Assembly (NCBI GenBank): GCA_021371955.1
Contig: JAJFVD010000002.1
Span: 35,499-99,498, forward strand
Direction: 5' to 3'
Origin: Bacteroidales bacterium
GTDB taxonomy: Bacteria; Bacteroidota; Bacteroidia; Bacteroidales; UBA932
DNA length: 64,000 nucleotides
The notes beneath the pieces are model-generated. The model had not been told where the DNA came from and did no database searches. It was given only the letters and a program-made list of their open reading frames with translations. The translations under genes were made by a program, and so were the position numbers. Below are positions 26,631 through 42,118 of this stretch, piece after piece (the stretch's first letter is position 1; each line of letters begins with the position of its first letter).

Positions 26631-28571
26631 TTAGTTATTACTTATTTGTCTTTTGACTTCGTTTGTTATCAATTCTGCAAATTCTTCAACTGACATTGTA
26701 CCGATATCTTCTCCTCCCTGCTTTCTTACAGAAACCTTGCCGGATTCTGCTTCTTTCTCACCAACAATAAGGAGGAACGGAACTCTTTTAAGCTCATTCT
26801 CCCTGATTTTCTTACCGATAGTCTCGTTACGGTCGTCAATTGAGGCGCGAATATCGCTATTATTAAGTGAATCTACAACTTTTTTTGCATATTCGTTATG
26901 TTTTTCGCTCACAGGAAGAATTACAGCCTGCTCCGGAGCAAGCCACAAAGGGAACTTTCCGCCTGTGTGCTCTATGAGAACAGCAACGAATCTTTCCATA
27001 GATCCGAAAGGTGCTCTGTGAATCATAACCGGCCGGTATTTTTTGTCATCGGCACCCACATACTCCAGTTCAAACCGTTCCGGAAGATTGTAGTCTACCT
27101 GGATTGTGCCAAGTTGCCATTTTCTTCCGATAGCGTCTCTTACCATGAAGTCAAGTTTTGGACCGTAAAATGCAGCTTCTCCAAGTTCAACAACTGTGTT
27201 GAGCCCCTTTTCGGCAGCAGCTTCAATAATAGCCCTCTCTGCCTTTTCCCAGTTTTCATCGGAACCGATGTATTTTTCCCTGTTGTCCGGGTCCCTTAAT
27301 GATATTTGTGCTGTATATTCTTTAAAATCAAGTGTTTTGAAAATATAGAGAACGATATCGATTACTTTGATAAATTCTTCTTTCAACTGATCCGGACGGC
27401 AGAAAATGTGTGCATCGTCCTGGGTAAATCCTCTCACCCTTGTCAGCCCGTGAAGTTCACCGCTCTGCTCATATCTGTAAACAGTTCCAAATTCCGCCAG
27501 CCTTAAAGGCATGTCTTTGTATGAACGGGGTTTTACTTTGTATATCTCGCAATGGTGAGGGCAGTTCATTGGTTTGAGCAAAAACTCTTCCCCTTCCTGA
27601 GGAGTATGAATAGGCTGAAAAGAGTCTTTCCCGTATTTTGCATAGTGTCCGGAAGTTACATAAAGTTCTTTTTGCCCGATATGAGGAGTTATTACAGGGA
27701 GATATCCGTATTTCTTCTGAACAGACTTAAGGAAATTTTCAAGCCTTTCGCGAAGCATTGCCCCTTTTGGCAGCCATAGAGGAAGACCCTGTCCCACTCT
27801 CTGCGAAAATGCAAAAAGTTCAAGTTCCTTACCTATTTTTCTGTGGTCCCTTTTCTTTGCCTCTTCGAGCATAATCAAATACTCGTCGAGCATCTTTTTC
27901 TGAGGAAATGTTACTCCGTATATACGGGTAAGCATTTTGTTCTTTTCGTTTCCACGCCAGTATGCTCCTGCAATTGAGGTGAGCTTAACGGCTTTTATGA
28001 CCGAAGTATCGGCCAAATGCGGGCCGCGGCAAAGATCGGTAAACGATCCGTTGGTATAAAAAGAGATGGTGCCGTCTTCGAGATCCTTAATGAGTTCGCA
28101 CTTATATTCATCGCCTTTGGTGGTATAAGTACTCATTGCCTCTTCCTTGCTCACATCCTTGCGTACAAAGTGTTGCTTTTCCCTTGCAAGCTCAAGCATC
28201 TTATCCTCAATTTTCTTGAGGTCCGATTCTGTAATGGTTTTCTCTCCTAAATCTACATCGTAATAGAAACCTGTTTCAATTGCAGGGCCTATTCCAAACT
28301 TAATTCCGGGATATAACTGTTCCAGAGCTTCTGCCATGAGGTGAGAAGAAGAGTGCCAGAAAGTATTTTTTGCCTCCTGATCTTCCCATTTGTGAAGTTT
28401 AATTGATGCATCCTCATTAATGGGGCGGTTAATTTCAACAACTTTTGAATTAATGGTTGCTGCAAGAACTTCCGAAGCGAGCCTCGGACTTATTCCATTC
28501 GCTATCTCAAAAGCTGTAATTCCCTTATTAAAAGGCCTTACGCTGCCGTCTGGAAATTTTATGTTTATCAT
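26631..28571 (-). CDS. thrS: Threonine--tRNA ligase
   Basis: ThrRS charges tRNA-Thr and edits mischarged Ser-tRNA. The 646-residue protein has the TGS domain (about 1-62, [20 protein letters not shown]), the editing domain with [16 protein letters not shown], the class II core with [34 protein letters not shown] and [18 protein letters not shown], and the C-terminal anticodon-binding domain. I start it at the ATG 28569-28571; an in-frame TTG at 28610 would lie in the promoter box. infC follows after 18 bases. Confidence 0.98.
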   Translation of the reverse strand: MINIKFPDGSVRPFNKGITAFEIANGISPRLASEVLAATINSKVVEINRPINEDASIKLHKWEDQEAKNTFWHSSSHLMAEALEQLYPGIKFGIGPAIETGFYYDVDLGEKTITESDLKKIEDKMLELAREKQHFVRKDVSKEEAMSTYTTKGDEYKCELIKDLEDGTISFYTNGSFTDLCRGPHLADTSVIKAVKLTSIAGAYWRGNEKNKMLTRIYGVTFPQKKMLDEYLIMLEEAKKRDHRKIGKELELFAFSQRVGQGLPLWLPKGAMLRERLENFLKSVQKKYGYLPVITPHIGQKELYVTSGHYAKYGKDSFQPIHTPQEGEEFLLKPMNCPHHCEIYKVKPRSYKDMPLRLAEFGTVYRYEQSGELHGLTRVRGFTQDDAHIFCRPDQLKEEFIKVIDIVLYIFKTLDFKEYTAQISLRDPDNREKYIGSDENWEKAERAIIEAAAEKGLNTVVELGEAAFYGPKLDFMVRDAIGRKWQLGTIQVDYNLPERFELEYVGADDKKYRPVMIHRAPFGSMERFVAVLIEHTGGKFPLWLAPEQAVILPVSEKHNEYAKKVVDSLNNSDIRASIDDRNETIGKKIRENELKRVPFLLIVGEKEAESGKVSVRKQGGEDIGTMSVEEFAELITNEVKRQISNN

Positions 28572-28607
28572 AATTGGTTGGCTAATCTTTATATCTTTAT
28601 AATCCTG

Positions 28608-28615
28608 CAAATTTA
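28608..28615 (-). promoter_or_regulatory. -7 promoter box for the thrS operon
   Basis: The minus strand reads TAAATTTG, a full TAnnTTTG match, 36 bases before the thrS ATG. No convincing -33 element is visible. Confidence 0.45.
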
Positions 28616-28640
28616 ATTAATATTTTTAAACCTGCTAAAT

Positions 28641-28671
28641 TTTGGATAGTTATAGAAAATATCTAAATTTG
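28641..28671 (+). promoter_or_regulatory. Complete Bacteroidota promoter (TTTG-N19-TAAATTTG) for the DUF4199/glycosyltransferase operon
   Basis: TTTG at 28641-28644 and TAAATTTG at 28664-28671 are separated by 19 bases, the optimal spacing for the Bacteroidota primary sigma factor. The box ends 42 bases before the ATG at 28714. This is the best complete promoter in the window. Confidence 0.7.
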
Positions 28672-28713
28672 AAAACCTAAATTTTATTCTAAAACACTGT
28701 TATCTAAAAAATT

Positions 28714-29214
28714 ATGCAAACAAACAAATGGAGTGTTGCCGCAACATACGGAATTATTCTGGCACTTGTTACTATTTTATATTCAGTGACTACCACTGTA
28801 TTTAAGCTGCCATCGGCTGTTACAATTATTCTTTGGATAATAAAATTTTCATTGAGTATCGGGCTTGTGTACTATTTTATCAAAGAGTACAGCAAACAGT
28901 TTGAAACGTTTAACTACAAACAGGGGTTCAATTTTGGCCTTATACTCTGTTTCCTGTCATCAATTATTTGTGCAGCATATATGTTTATGCATTTCGCCTT
29001 TTTGTTCCCGGATGCAACAAATGCTCAGATGGAACTAATTGCACAAAACATGGAAAGTTCCAACCCGCAGGGTTCCGAGGCTCTTACTAAGATAATGCCT
29101 CACCTTCCAAAGATTATTTTTGCATTTTCACTTATTTACTATACTCTGTTTGGCATGCTTGTTTCTGCAATCGTTGCCAATTACACAAAAAAGGGAGACA
29201 TCTTTACCGAATAA
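28714..29214 (+). CDS. DUF4199 family membrane protein
   Basis: The 166-residue protein has four predicted transmembrane helices (about 8-28, 34-56, 73-95, 135-157) and the sequence features of DUF4199 (YGIILALVTILYS near the start, YKQGFNFGLIL in the middle). It is common in Bacteroidota next to a GT2 glycosyltransferase, as here, with a 3-base gap. Function unknown; co-occurrence suggests a role in envelope glycan or lipid modification, which is inference. Confidence 0.85.
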   Translation: MQTNKWSVAATYGIILALVTILYSVTTTVFKLPSAVTIILWIIKFSLSIGLVYYFIKEYSKQFETFNYKQGFNFGLILCFLSSIICAAYMFMHFAFLFPDATNAQMELIAQNMESSNPQGSEALTKIMPHLPKIIFAFSLIYYTLFGMLVSAIVANYTKKGDIFTE

Positions 29215-29217
29215 GTT

Positions 29218-30195
29218 ATGGATTTATCGATTGTCATTGCGCTGTATAACGAAGAGGAGTCAATCCCCGAACTTTTAAGCTGGATTGAAAGTTCTCTGTT
29301 TTCCCAGAAACTTGCCTATGAGGTGATTCTCATTGACGACGGCAGTACAGACAATTCTTGGAACGTTATATCGGCGGAAGCAACCAGATACAGCACAATA
29401 AAAGCAATAAGGTTCAGCCGGAACTACGGCAAGTCTGCCGCACTATATACCGGTTTTGAAACTGCTTCGGGAGAGGTTGTTGTAACGATGGATGCCGATC
29501 TTCAGGACAGCCCGGATGAAATTCCTGAACTCTATGACATGGTGATGAACGGAGGGTATGACCTGGTTTCGGGATGGAAGAAGAAGAGAAAGGATAATAA
29601 ACTTGCCAAAAACCTGCCGTCAAAAATATACAACGCCACTGCAAGAAGAGTTACAGGAATAAAGTTGCATGACATGAACTGCGGTCTTAAGGCATATAGA
29701 AAGGCTGTAATAAAGAACATTGAGGTTTATGGAGAGATGCACAGGTATATTCCATATCTGGCAAAAAATGCAGGTTTCCGGAATATCGGGGAAAAAATAG
29801 TAAAACATCAGGCAAGAAAGTTCGGGAAAAGCAAGTTCGGTATGAACCGCTTTATTAATGGCTTTCTTGATTTAATCTCTCTCTGGTTCCTATCGAGGTT
29901 TGGGAAAAAACCTATGCACTTTTTTGGAGCATTTGGCAGTTTTACATTCTTTATCGGCTTGGCAACTTCTGTTTATCTGATTATAGACAAAGTAGTTTCG
30001 CAGGCTCAGGGGCTTAAATTCCGTGCTGTTACGGACCAGCCGCTTTTTTATGTTTCACTTGTAGCACTCATAATTGGTATGCAGCTTTTCCTCGCAGGTT
30101 TTCTGGGCGAACTCATATCAAGAAGCAGCAGTGAGAGAAACATATACAAAATAAAAGAGCGCCTTAATTCAGACGCTCCTTCTTCAATACAATAA
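29218..30195 (+). CDS. Family 2 glycosyltransferase (dolichyl-phosphate-mannose-synthase/GtrB type)
   Basis: The 325-residue protein starts with a GT-A domain: SIVIALYNEEESIPELL, ILIDDGSTDNSW, and the metal-binding TMDADLQDSPDEIPEL (DxD). Two transmembrane helices follow at about residues 235-260 and 275-300. This is the architecture of GtrB/DPM1-like enzymes that move a sugar from a nucleotide sugar to undecaprenyl phosphate on the inner leaflet. The acceptor and sugar are not visible. It is co-transcribed with the DUF4199 gene. Confidence 0.9.
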   Translation: MDLSIVIALYNEEESIPELLSWIESSLFSQKLAYEVILIDDGSTDNSWNVISAEATRYSTIKAIRFSRNYGKSAALYTGFETASGEVVVTMDADLQDSPDEIPELYDMVMNGGYDLVSGWKKKRKDNKLAKNLPSKIYNATARRVTGIKLHDMNCGLKAYRKAVIKNIEVYGEMHRYIPYLAKNAGFRNIGEKIVKHQARKFGKSKFGMNRFINGFLDLISLWFLSRFGKKPMHFFGAFGSFTFFIGLATSVYLIIDKVVSQAQGLKFRAVTDQPLFYVSLVALIIGMQLFLAGFLGELISRSSSERNIYKIKERLNSDAPSSIQ

Positions 30196-30211
30196 CAGCC
30201 TTTAACTATCG

Positions 30212-30613
30212 CTATTTTTGCGATTTAGCAGAACTGTTGTACTTTTCAACCATTTGATTGTAATCATCTTCGGTTATCATCCGGCAAGTACCTGTAAACA
30301 GTGCTCCGTCTTCTATAAATATCCTCTGACATTGAAGTGCCCCGTTAAAGTGTGCTTTGCTTTTAAAACCTGCCATGTTGCCTGTTACAAGATTGCCCTC
30401 CATTTTCCCCCAGATATCGGCACTTCCGCAAAAAAGGTCGCCAATAAACTGAGCATTCTCACCAATTACCACTTTGCCTTTGGATTGAATCTTACCTTCA
30501 AAGAATCCGTCAATTCTGATATCGCTGACAGTAATAAGAGTTCCTCTCAGTTCGGTTCCGCCGGTTATTCTGTTAACCTCATTTATCTGCGGAACTACTT
30601 CGTTTTTAGCCAT
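30212..30613 (-). CDS. Bactofilin (polymer-forming cytoskeletal protein)
   Basis: The 133-residue protein is dominated by a right-handed beta-helix with regular short hydrophobic repeats (DIRIDGFFEGKIQSKGKVVI, ENAQFIGDLFCGSADIWGKM, FNGALQCQRIFIEDGALFTG). Flexible tails flank it. Bactofilins polymerise without nucleotides and place wall enzymes or other proteins in the cell. It follows lpdA by 10 bases and converges on the glycosyltransferase gene. Confidence 0.92.
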   Translation of the reverse strand: MAKNEVVPQINEVNRITGGTELRGTLITVSDIRIDGFFEGKIQSKGKVVIGENAQFIGDLFCGSADIWGKMEGNLVTGNMAGFKSKAHFNGALQCQRIFIEDGALFTGTCRMITEDDYNQMVEKYNSSAKSQK

Positions 30614-30623
30614 ATATTATAGA

Positions 30624-32012
30624 TTAAATATGAATTACCTCTCCATGTGATGCTGCTGCGGCTTCCATTATTGCCTCGCTCATGGTTGGGTGAGGGTGTA
30701 TAGAATGCATCAGGTCACTGGCTTTAACGCCCAAATTGCGTGCCACAACAATACCGGAAACCATTTCTGTTACATTGGCTCCAATCATGTGTACACCAAG
30801 TACCTTATCCGTTTTAGCGTCAATTACCAGTTTTACAAAGCCATCCTTGTCGCCTGCCGCTGCTGCCTTGCCGGAAGCAGTAAAAGGAAATTTTCCGATT
30901 TTGTATTCGATACCCTTCTCTTTGGCTGCCTTTTCTGTTATTCCTACAGATCCAATTTCCGGTGATGCATATGTACAACCGGGAATATTATCGTAGTTAA
31001 TCGCCTCAGGGTTCAATCCTGCTATTTTTTCCACACAGCATATACCTTCGGCCGATGCAACATGTGCAAGTGCAGGAGTTGCAATAACATCACCTATTGC
31101 GTATATCCCCTTAACATTTGTTTCATAGAAACTGTCGACCTTAATTTTCCCTCTCTGAACTTCAACCCCGGCCTCTTCAAGCCCGATATTCTCAATATTG
31201 GATACAATTCCAACTGCGGAAAGAACCCTTTCTGCCTCAATTACCTCCTCACCTTTCTTTGTCTGAACTGTAAGCTTGCAAATATCTCCGGAGGTATCCA
31301 CGCTTTTCACCTGAGCAGAAACCAAAACTTTCATGCCCATTTTACGGAAAGAGCGGCTAAGCTGAGCCGAAACCTCTTCGTCTTCAAGCGGCACTATGTT
31401 GTCGAGATATTCAATAAGATATACTTCAACTCCAAGAGAACGATAAAAATATGCGAACTCACTTCCAATAGCTCCGGACCCTATTACGGCAAGGCTCTTT
31501 GGAAGAGTTTCAGGAACAAGGGCCTGACGGTAAGATATAATTTTCTTCCCGTCAACTGGTGCGAACGGCAATGAATTTGCTCTCGCCCCGGTTGCTATAA
31601 TTATGTTTTTTGCATCAACAACACTTTTGGTATTATCGGCAGCGGTTACTTCAACTTTACCTTTTTCCAGGATTTTTCCGGTTCCGCTTATAACTGTTAT
31701 CTTATTTTTTTTGAACAGATACTCTATACCACGGCTCATATTTGCCGATACGCCCCTGCTTCTTTCAACAATTTTTGCTAGGTCTGGCTTTATCTCTCCG
31801 TTTATTTCAAATCCGTAATCGGCCGAATGCTGTGCATAGTGAAGTGCCTGTACACTTTTCAGCAGAGCCTTGGTAGGGATGCAACCCCAGTTAAGGCAAA
31901 TGCCTCCAAGTTCCGATCTTTCAATAACCGCAGTGTTCATTCCCAGCTGAGAAGCACGGATTGCCGCAACATACCCTCCGGGGCCGGATCCCACAACTAC
32001 TAAATCAAACAT
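30624..32012 (-). CDS. lpdA: Dihydrolipoyl dehydrogenase (E3)
   Basis: This FAD flavoprotein of 462 residues reoxidises dihydrolipoamide in 2-oxoacid dehydrogenase or glycine cleavage complexes. FAD binding is at VVGSGPGGYVAAIRASQLG, the redox disulfide at GGICLNWGCIPTKALL, NAD binding at AVIGSGAIGSEFAYFYRSLG, and the C-terminal His-Glu pair in SIHPHPTMSEAIMEAA. No E1 or E2 subunit gene lies nearby, so the complex served cannot be told. Bactofilin follows, probably in the same transcript. Confidence 0.96.
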   Translation of the reverse strand: MFDLVVVGSGPGGYVAAIRASQLGMNTAVIERSELGGICLNWGCIPTKALLKSVQALHYAQHSADYGFEINGEIKPDLAKIVERSRGVSANMSRGIEYLFKKNKITVISGTGKILEKGKVEVTAADNTKSVVDAKNIIIATGARANSLPFAPVDGKKIISYRQALVPETLPKSLAVIGSGAIGSEFAYFYRSLGVEVYLIEYLDNIVPLEDEEVSAQLSRSFRKMGMKVLVSAQVKSVDTSGDICKLTVQTKKGEEVIEAERVLSAVGIVSNIENIGLEEAGVEVQRGKIKVDSFYETNVKGIYAIGDVIATPALAHVASAEGICCVEKIAGLNPEAINYDNIPGCTYASPEIGSVGITEKAAKEKGIEYKIGKFPFTASGKAAAAGDKDGFVKLVIDAKTDKVLGVHMIGANVTEMVSGIVVARNLGVKASDLMHSIHPHPTMSEAIMEAAAASHGEVIHI

Positions 32013-32033
32013 ATCTGAAAATTTTAATTTTTA

Positions 32034-35321
<3,288 letters not shown>

Positions 35322-35357
35322 CTATCGTTTATTTATTAATTTCAACTGACTAATCTG

Positions 35358-35393
35358 CAAAGATAAAAAAATTGATATAAAGATTTACATTTG
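35358..35393. promoter_or_regulatory. Divergent -7 boxes for secA and mnmD
   Basis: Two TAnnTTTG boxes face opposite ways in the 97-base gap: minus-strand TATCTTTG at 35358-35365 for secA, and plus-strand TACATTTG at 35386-35393 for the gene at 35419. The -33 elements are not clear for either. Confidence 0.5.
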
Positions 35394-35418
35394 CACAGTA
35401 ATTAAGCGTGATTGATTA

Positions 35419-36129
35419 ATGATTAAGAGAAATATTGTTACAAGTGAAGATGGATCAAAAACACTCAAACTTGAGGATTTTGACGAATCTTACCACTCTA
35501 TGTTCGGAGCATTGTCGGAAAGCCGTCATATATACATCGGGTGTGGATTTAATTATCTAATGGAGCATTTACCCCTGCAAAACAAAATCAGTATTCTGGA
35601 AGTGGGCCTGGGCACAGGTCTTAATTGCCTGCTCACTGCGCTTGATGTGAAAGGTCGCAAGGAAATTGAGGTCGATTATACTACAGTTGAAAAGTATCCT
35701 GTAACAAAAGAGGAAGCTCTGGCACTTGACCACCCATCTCTGTTTGACAATAACAGGGAGGAGGCAGCCGGCCTCTCAATGGAAATTCATTCTTCTCCAT
35801 GGGGGATAAAGACGAACATCATGCCCCATTTTTCACTTCTCAAAGTTGAAGATGATTTAATTCGTTTTATCGACAAAGAGATTAATCCAAATGTGCCACA
35901 ATATCAGTTCGATCTTATTTATTTTGATGCTTTTGCTCCTGATATTCAGCCGGAACTGTGGAGTACAGATGTGTTCAGAAAGATTTTTGAAGTTACAAAA
36001 CCGGGTGGAATTCTAGTTACCTACTCTTCGAAGGGAATAGTAAAAAGAGCATTAAGAGAGGCAGGCTTTATTGTATCGAGGCTTAAGGGGCCAAAAGGTA
36101 AAAGGCATGTTCTGCGGGCAGTAAAATAG
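35419..36129 (+). CDS. mnmD: tRNA (5-methylaminomethyl-2-thiouridine)(34) methyltransferase MnmD
   Basis: The 236-residue protein corresponds to the methyltransferase half of MnmC: ISILEVGLGTGLNCLLTALD (SAM-binding motif I) and QFDLIYFDAFAPDIQPELWS with the DAFAP catalytic loop, followed by GGILVTYSSKGIVKRALREA and a final RLKGPKGKRHVLRA. It completes the mnm5s2U34 wobble modification in tRNA. A standalone form without the FAD oxidase half is usual in Bacteroidota. Its stop codon abuts the convergent cyclotransferase gene. Confidence 0.9.
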   Translation: MIKRNIVTSEDGSKTLKLEDFDESYHSMFGALSESRHIYIGCGFNYLMEHLPLQNKISILEVGLGTGLNCLLTALDVKGRKEIEVDYTTVEKYPVTKEEALALDHPSLFDNNREEAAGLSMEIHSSPWGIKTNIMPHFSLLKVEDDLIRFIDKEINPNVPQYQFDLIYFDAFAPDIQPELWSTDVFRKIFEVTKPGGILVTYSSKGIVKRALREAGFIVSRLKGPKGKRHVLRAVK

Positions 36130-39385
<3,256 letters not shown>

Positions 39386-39388
39386 AAA

Positions 39389-40186
39389 ATGGGAAATTTT
39401 GCCGAAATCTATAACTGGCTGCTGATTATAATGTCGGTTGCCGGCCTTGCAGTGTTTATTGCACTCTTTTACATAGATGCCGGTTATGGAATTTTATACA
39501 ACAGAAAATGGGGCGCAGCAATATCAAACAAACCGGGCTGGTTTATCATGGAGGTACCTGTTTTTATTGCAATGACAACTCTGTGGGCACTATCCGGCCG
39601 GTCATTTGAAGCTATTCCCCTCATATTTTTAATTATTTTTCAGACACACTACATTCAGAGAGCCTTCATCTTTCCTTTTTTACTTGTTGGCAGCAGTAAA
39701 ATGCCGGTGAGTATTGTTGCAATGGGGTTCACTTTTAATCTCATAAATTCCGTAATGCAGGGAGGATGGATTTTCTATTTATCACCGGAAGGATATTACG
39801 GAGAGGGACTGAGTTGGTTAAGTACGCCACAGTTCATTGCAGGCACTGCGATTTTTTTGTGCGGATTAACAATAAACCTTCACTCCGACTACCTGATAAG
39901 GGAGGTTCGCAGGAATAATCAGAAACCCGGTAATGCAGAGAAAAAACATTTCCTTCCGGAAAAGGGTCTGTTCCGGTATGTAACTTCTGCCAATTATTTT
40001 GGAGAAATTGTAGAGTGGACCGGATTTGCAATTCTTACATGGTCTTTACCCGGAGCAATTTTCGCATGGTGGACATTTGCAAATCTGGTACCCAGAGCGG
40101 CATCGACATATAAAAAATACCGGGCAGAATATGGCCCGGTAATTCAGGAGAAAAAGCTCAAAAGGGTGTTCCCTTTTATTTATTAA
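39389..40186 (+). CDS. 3-oxo-5-alpha-steroid 4-dehydrogenase-like membrane protein
   Basis: The 265-residue polytopic membrane protein (about six helices) ends with the steroid 5-alpha-reductase C-terminal signature: GLFRYVTSANYFGEIVEWTG and TYKKYRAEYGPVIQEKKLKR ending in VFPFIY. The family reduces double bonds of lipid substrates with NADPH. In a gut-type bacterium the substrate may be a steroid, a polyprenol or an acyl lipid; the neighbour acyl-ACP thioesterase hints at lipid metabolism but no more. Its stop codon overlaps the mgsA stop on the other strand (shared TTAA). Confidence 0.85.
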   Translation: MGNFAEIYNWLLIIMSVAGLAVFIALFYIDAGYGILYNRKWGAAISNKPGWFIMEVPVFIAMTTLWALSGRSFEAIPLIFLIIFQTHYIQRAFIFPFLLVGSSKMPVSIVAMGFTFNLINSVMQGGWIFYLSPEGYYGEGLSWLSTPQFIAGTAIFLCGLTINLHSDYLIREVRRNNQKPGNAEKKHFLPEKGLFRYVTSANYFGEIVEWTGFAILTWSLPGAIFAWWTFANLVPRAASTYKKYRAEYGPVIQEKKLKRVFPFIY

Positions 40187-40647
40187 AAGTCAATAGGCCT
40201 TCCGATATATTCCGAGAAGCTTTTGGTTTTTGGTTCATAGTCACTTGCAAAAAGCGGAGACGAGATAATAAAATCGGCAGTAGAACGGTTTGTGGCTGTA
40301 GGAATATTATAAAGACTTGAAATTCTGAGCAACGCCTTTACATCCACGTCATGAGGCTGCGGTTGCATAGGGTCCCACAAAAAGAACAAAACGTCAACTT
40401 CTCCCTCGCAAATGAGTGCTCCAAGCTGCTGGTCGCCGCCAAGAGGGCCGGATTTAAGAAGCCTGATATCAAGTTTGGGTTCGCCCTTTGTACGGTTTTG
40501 CATCAAAGCTGCTTCCACCATCCTGCCGGTTGTTCCTGTACATATAAGTTTATGCCTTTTTAAAGTTTCCTTATTGAATTCAACCCACTCAATCAAATCC
40601 TTTTTTCTGTTGTCGTGCGCTACGAGTGCAATTGTTTTTGGTTTCAT
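40183..40647 (-). CDS. mgsA: Methylglyoxal synthase
   Basis: MgsA turns dihydroxyacetone phosphate into methylglyoxal, a bypass of lower glycolysis. The 154-residue protein has KTIALVAHDNRKKDLIEWVE at the start, GPLGGDQQLGALICEGEVDV with the conserved Asp residues, FLWDPMQPQPHDVDVKALLR and ATNRSTADFIISSPLF. The ATG at 40645-40647 is chosen; an upstream in-frame start at 40704 would run into the acetyltransferase. It follows the GNAT gene by 22 bases. Confidence 0.96.
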   Translation of the reverse strand: MKPKTIALVAHDNRKKDLIEWVEFNKETLKRHKLICTGTTGRMVEAALMQNRTKGEPKLDIRLLKSGPLGGDQQLGALICEGEVDVLFFLWDPMQPQPHDVDVKALLRISSLYNIPTATNRSTADFIISSPLFASDYEPKTKSFSEYIGRPIDF

Positions 40648-40669
40648 ATCTGATTTATTGTTTTTCTGA

Positions 40670-41152
40670 TTATTGTATACTATCGGCCACTTTTTTAAGG
40701 GCAAATCCGCTCAGGCGGTATACCGTCCATTCACTCATTGGCACAGCACCCAGGCTTTTATAGAATTTTATTGAAGGTTCGTTCCAGTCAAGTACCGACC
40801 AGTCAAAACGGTCACACTTTCTTTCAACAGCAATCTTTGCCAGCCTTGCAAAAATTTGTTTTCCGAATCCTTTACCCCTGTACTCGGGTTTAATGAATAT
40901 ATCTTCCAGATAAAGACATGCCCTGCCTTTAAAGGTAGAGAAGTTGTGGAAGTAAAGAGCAAACCCAACCGGCACAGAATCAAGCTCAGCAATGAGAACC
41001 TCTGCCTGTTTCTTTACAAAAAGAGAGTCATGAAGAATTTCAGGAGTAGCTGTTACATCACTCCTCAGTTTTTCATAATCGGCCAGTTCGCATATAAATT
41101 CAAAAATCTGCAGAACATCTTTCTCGTTCGCCTCTCTGATGATGAAAGCCAT
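40670..41152 (-). CDS. GNAT family N-acetyltransferase (diamine/thialysine type)
   Basis: The 160-residue protein shows the GNAT fold: IREANEKDVLQIFEFICELA at the start, the acetyl-CoA loop YLEDIFIKPEYRGKGFGKQI (R-x-x-G-x-G) and a C-terminal DWNEPSIKFYKSLGAVPMSE. This resembles spermidine/thialysine acetyltransferases of the SAT2 type. The substrate is a guess. The ATG at 41150-41152 is right because the promoter (TTTG-N18-TAACTTTG, 41177-41206, minus) lies across the alternative TTG start at 41179. Confidence 0.88.
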   Translation of the reverse strand: MAFIIREANEKDVLQIFEFICELADYEKLRSDVTATPEILHDSLFVKKQAEVLIAELDSVPVGFALYFHNFSTFKGRACLYLEDIFIKPEYRGKGFGKQIFARLAKIAVERKCDRFDWSVLDWNEPSIKFYKSLGAVPMSEWTVYRLSGFALKKVADSIQ

Positions 41153-41176
41153 ATTTATCCTTTTTTTTAATATGTA

Positions 41177-41206
41177 CAAAGTTATTAAAAAGAAGAAACC
41201 CTCAAA
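41177..41206 (-). promoter_or_regulatory. Promoter for the GNAT-mgsA operon
   Basis: On the minus strand TTTG (41203-41206) and TAACTTTG (41177-41184) are 18 bases apart, close to the Bacteroidota optimum, and end 24 bases before the GNAT ATG. Confidence 0.55.
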
Positions 41207-41332
41207 TGTATTTTTAAGTTACAGTCAAGGGTTCTCTGATATCCGGCAGAATTTGCTGGATTTCGTTTTTTGATTTTCACACAGATGGAATTTCCAAGGT
41301 TGGAAACCGCTGTTCTCCCGAAATCTTGGTCG

Positions 41333-41457
41333 TCGTGGCACGACAAGTGGCAACTTGCTACCTATGTAGTGATTAAAAAAAATTACGCGTTTTTGAGCAG
41401 ACCGAATGATTTTATTACTATCTCAAAATCAAGTGAATACCACTTTTTGTGCCACGA
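41333..41457. repeat. Inverted repeat in the GNAT-OsmC gap
   Basis: The 369-base gap 41153-41521 codes for nothing I can support. TCGTGGCACGACAAGTGG (41333-41350) recurs inverted at 41440-41457 with 16 of 18 matches, around an AT-rich 89-base centre. A smaller palindrome TTTCCaaggttGGAAA lies at 41291-41306. It may be a degenerate mobile repeat. Confidence 0.5.
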
Positions 41458-41521
41458 CTCAAAATAATGAGCCCCAGTTACCAACACACGGAATAGTAAA
41501 GACCCAACAGGCATGGCAAGG

Positions 41522-41959
41522 TTACGCTTTCACTTCAATCTTTACCGGAGTAGGGTTTTGAAGATTGTCACTTACGGGACATCTGTTTTCAATTGCTTCT
41601 TTCCATTTATTAAGTGTTTCAGCATCTGCATCACAGTCTGGCTTGATACGTACTACAATCTGTTTGTACCCCGCGCGATCTTCATAGCTAAGCCCGAACA
41701 AGCGTGCCGGGTTGAGATCACCGCTTATGTCTATTTTAACACCCCTCAATTCGAAATTCATCTCTTTAGCAATAACATGAGCCATCACATTAATGCAACC
41801 TGCAAACGCTGCAAGCACATACTCAACCGGATTTGCGCCAGTATCTGTTCCGCCCAATTCTGCCGGCTCGTCAACAACTATCTCAAACTGTCTGGCTTTA
41901 ACGATAGTTTTTGCCTGATTTTCACTGTGAGCTTTCACTCTGAATCTTGAATCTGCCAT
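41522..41959 (-). CDS. OsmC family protein
   Basis: The 145-residue protein is an OsmC/Ohr-like hydroperoxide reductase candidate. The two reactive cysteines are present: the first in VLAAFAGCINVMAH and the second in KEAIENRCPVSDNL. The spacing and GANPVEY motif match the OsmC branch. A weak minus-strand -7 box TATTTTTG lies at 41993-42000. The ATG at 41957-41959 is preferred over an in-frame upstream start. A divergent Crp/Fnr regulator may control it; that is inference. Confidence 0.9.
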   Translation of the reverse strand: MADSRFRVKAHSENQAKTIVKARQFEIVVDEPAELGGTDTGANPVEYVLAAFAGCINVMAHVIAKEMNFELRGVKIDISGDLNPARLFGLSYEDRAGYKQIVVRIKPDCDADAETLNKWKEAIENRCPVSDNLQNPTPVKIEVKA

Positions 41960-42118
41960 ATTAATTATAAATTTATAAGTTATTAACTTTAACAAAAATA
42001 TGGCAGATTATTTGATAGATAAGATAAAAGGAGACGCAATTTTTAATGGAAAAAGATGTAAAATTGCAGTTTTATACCCAGTCAAAGTGGCCGAAAAATC
42101 TCTGAATCGGATATAGCT

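Noticed and set aside
30147..30180. GAGCG...CGCTC hairpin at the end of the glycosyltransferase gene as a terminator
   Set aside because: Only five base pairs with a long loop, inside the coding region and without a proper T run.
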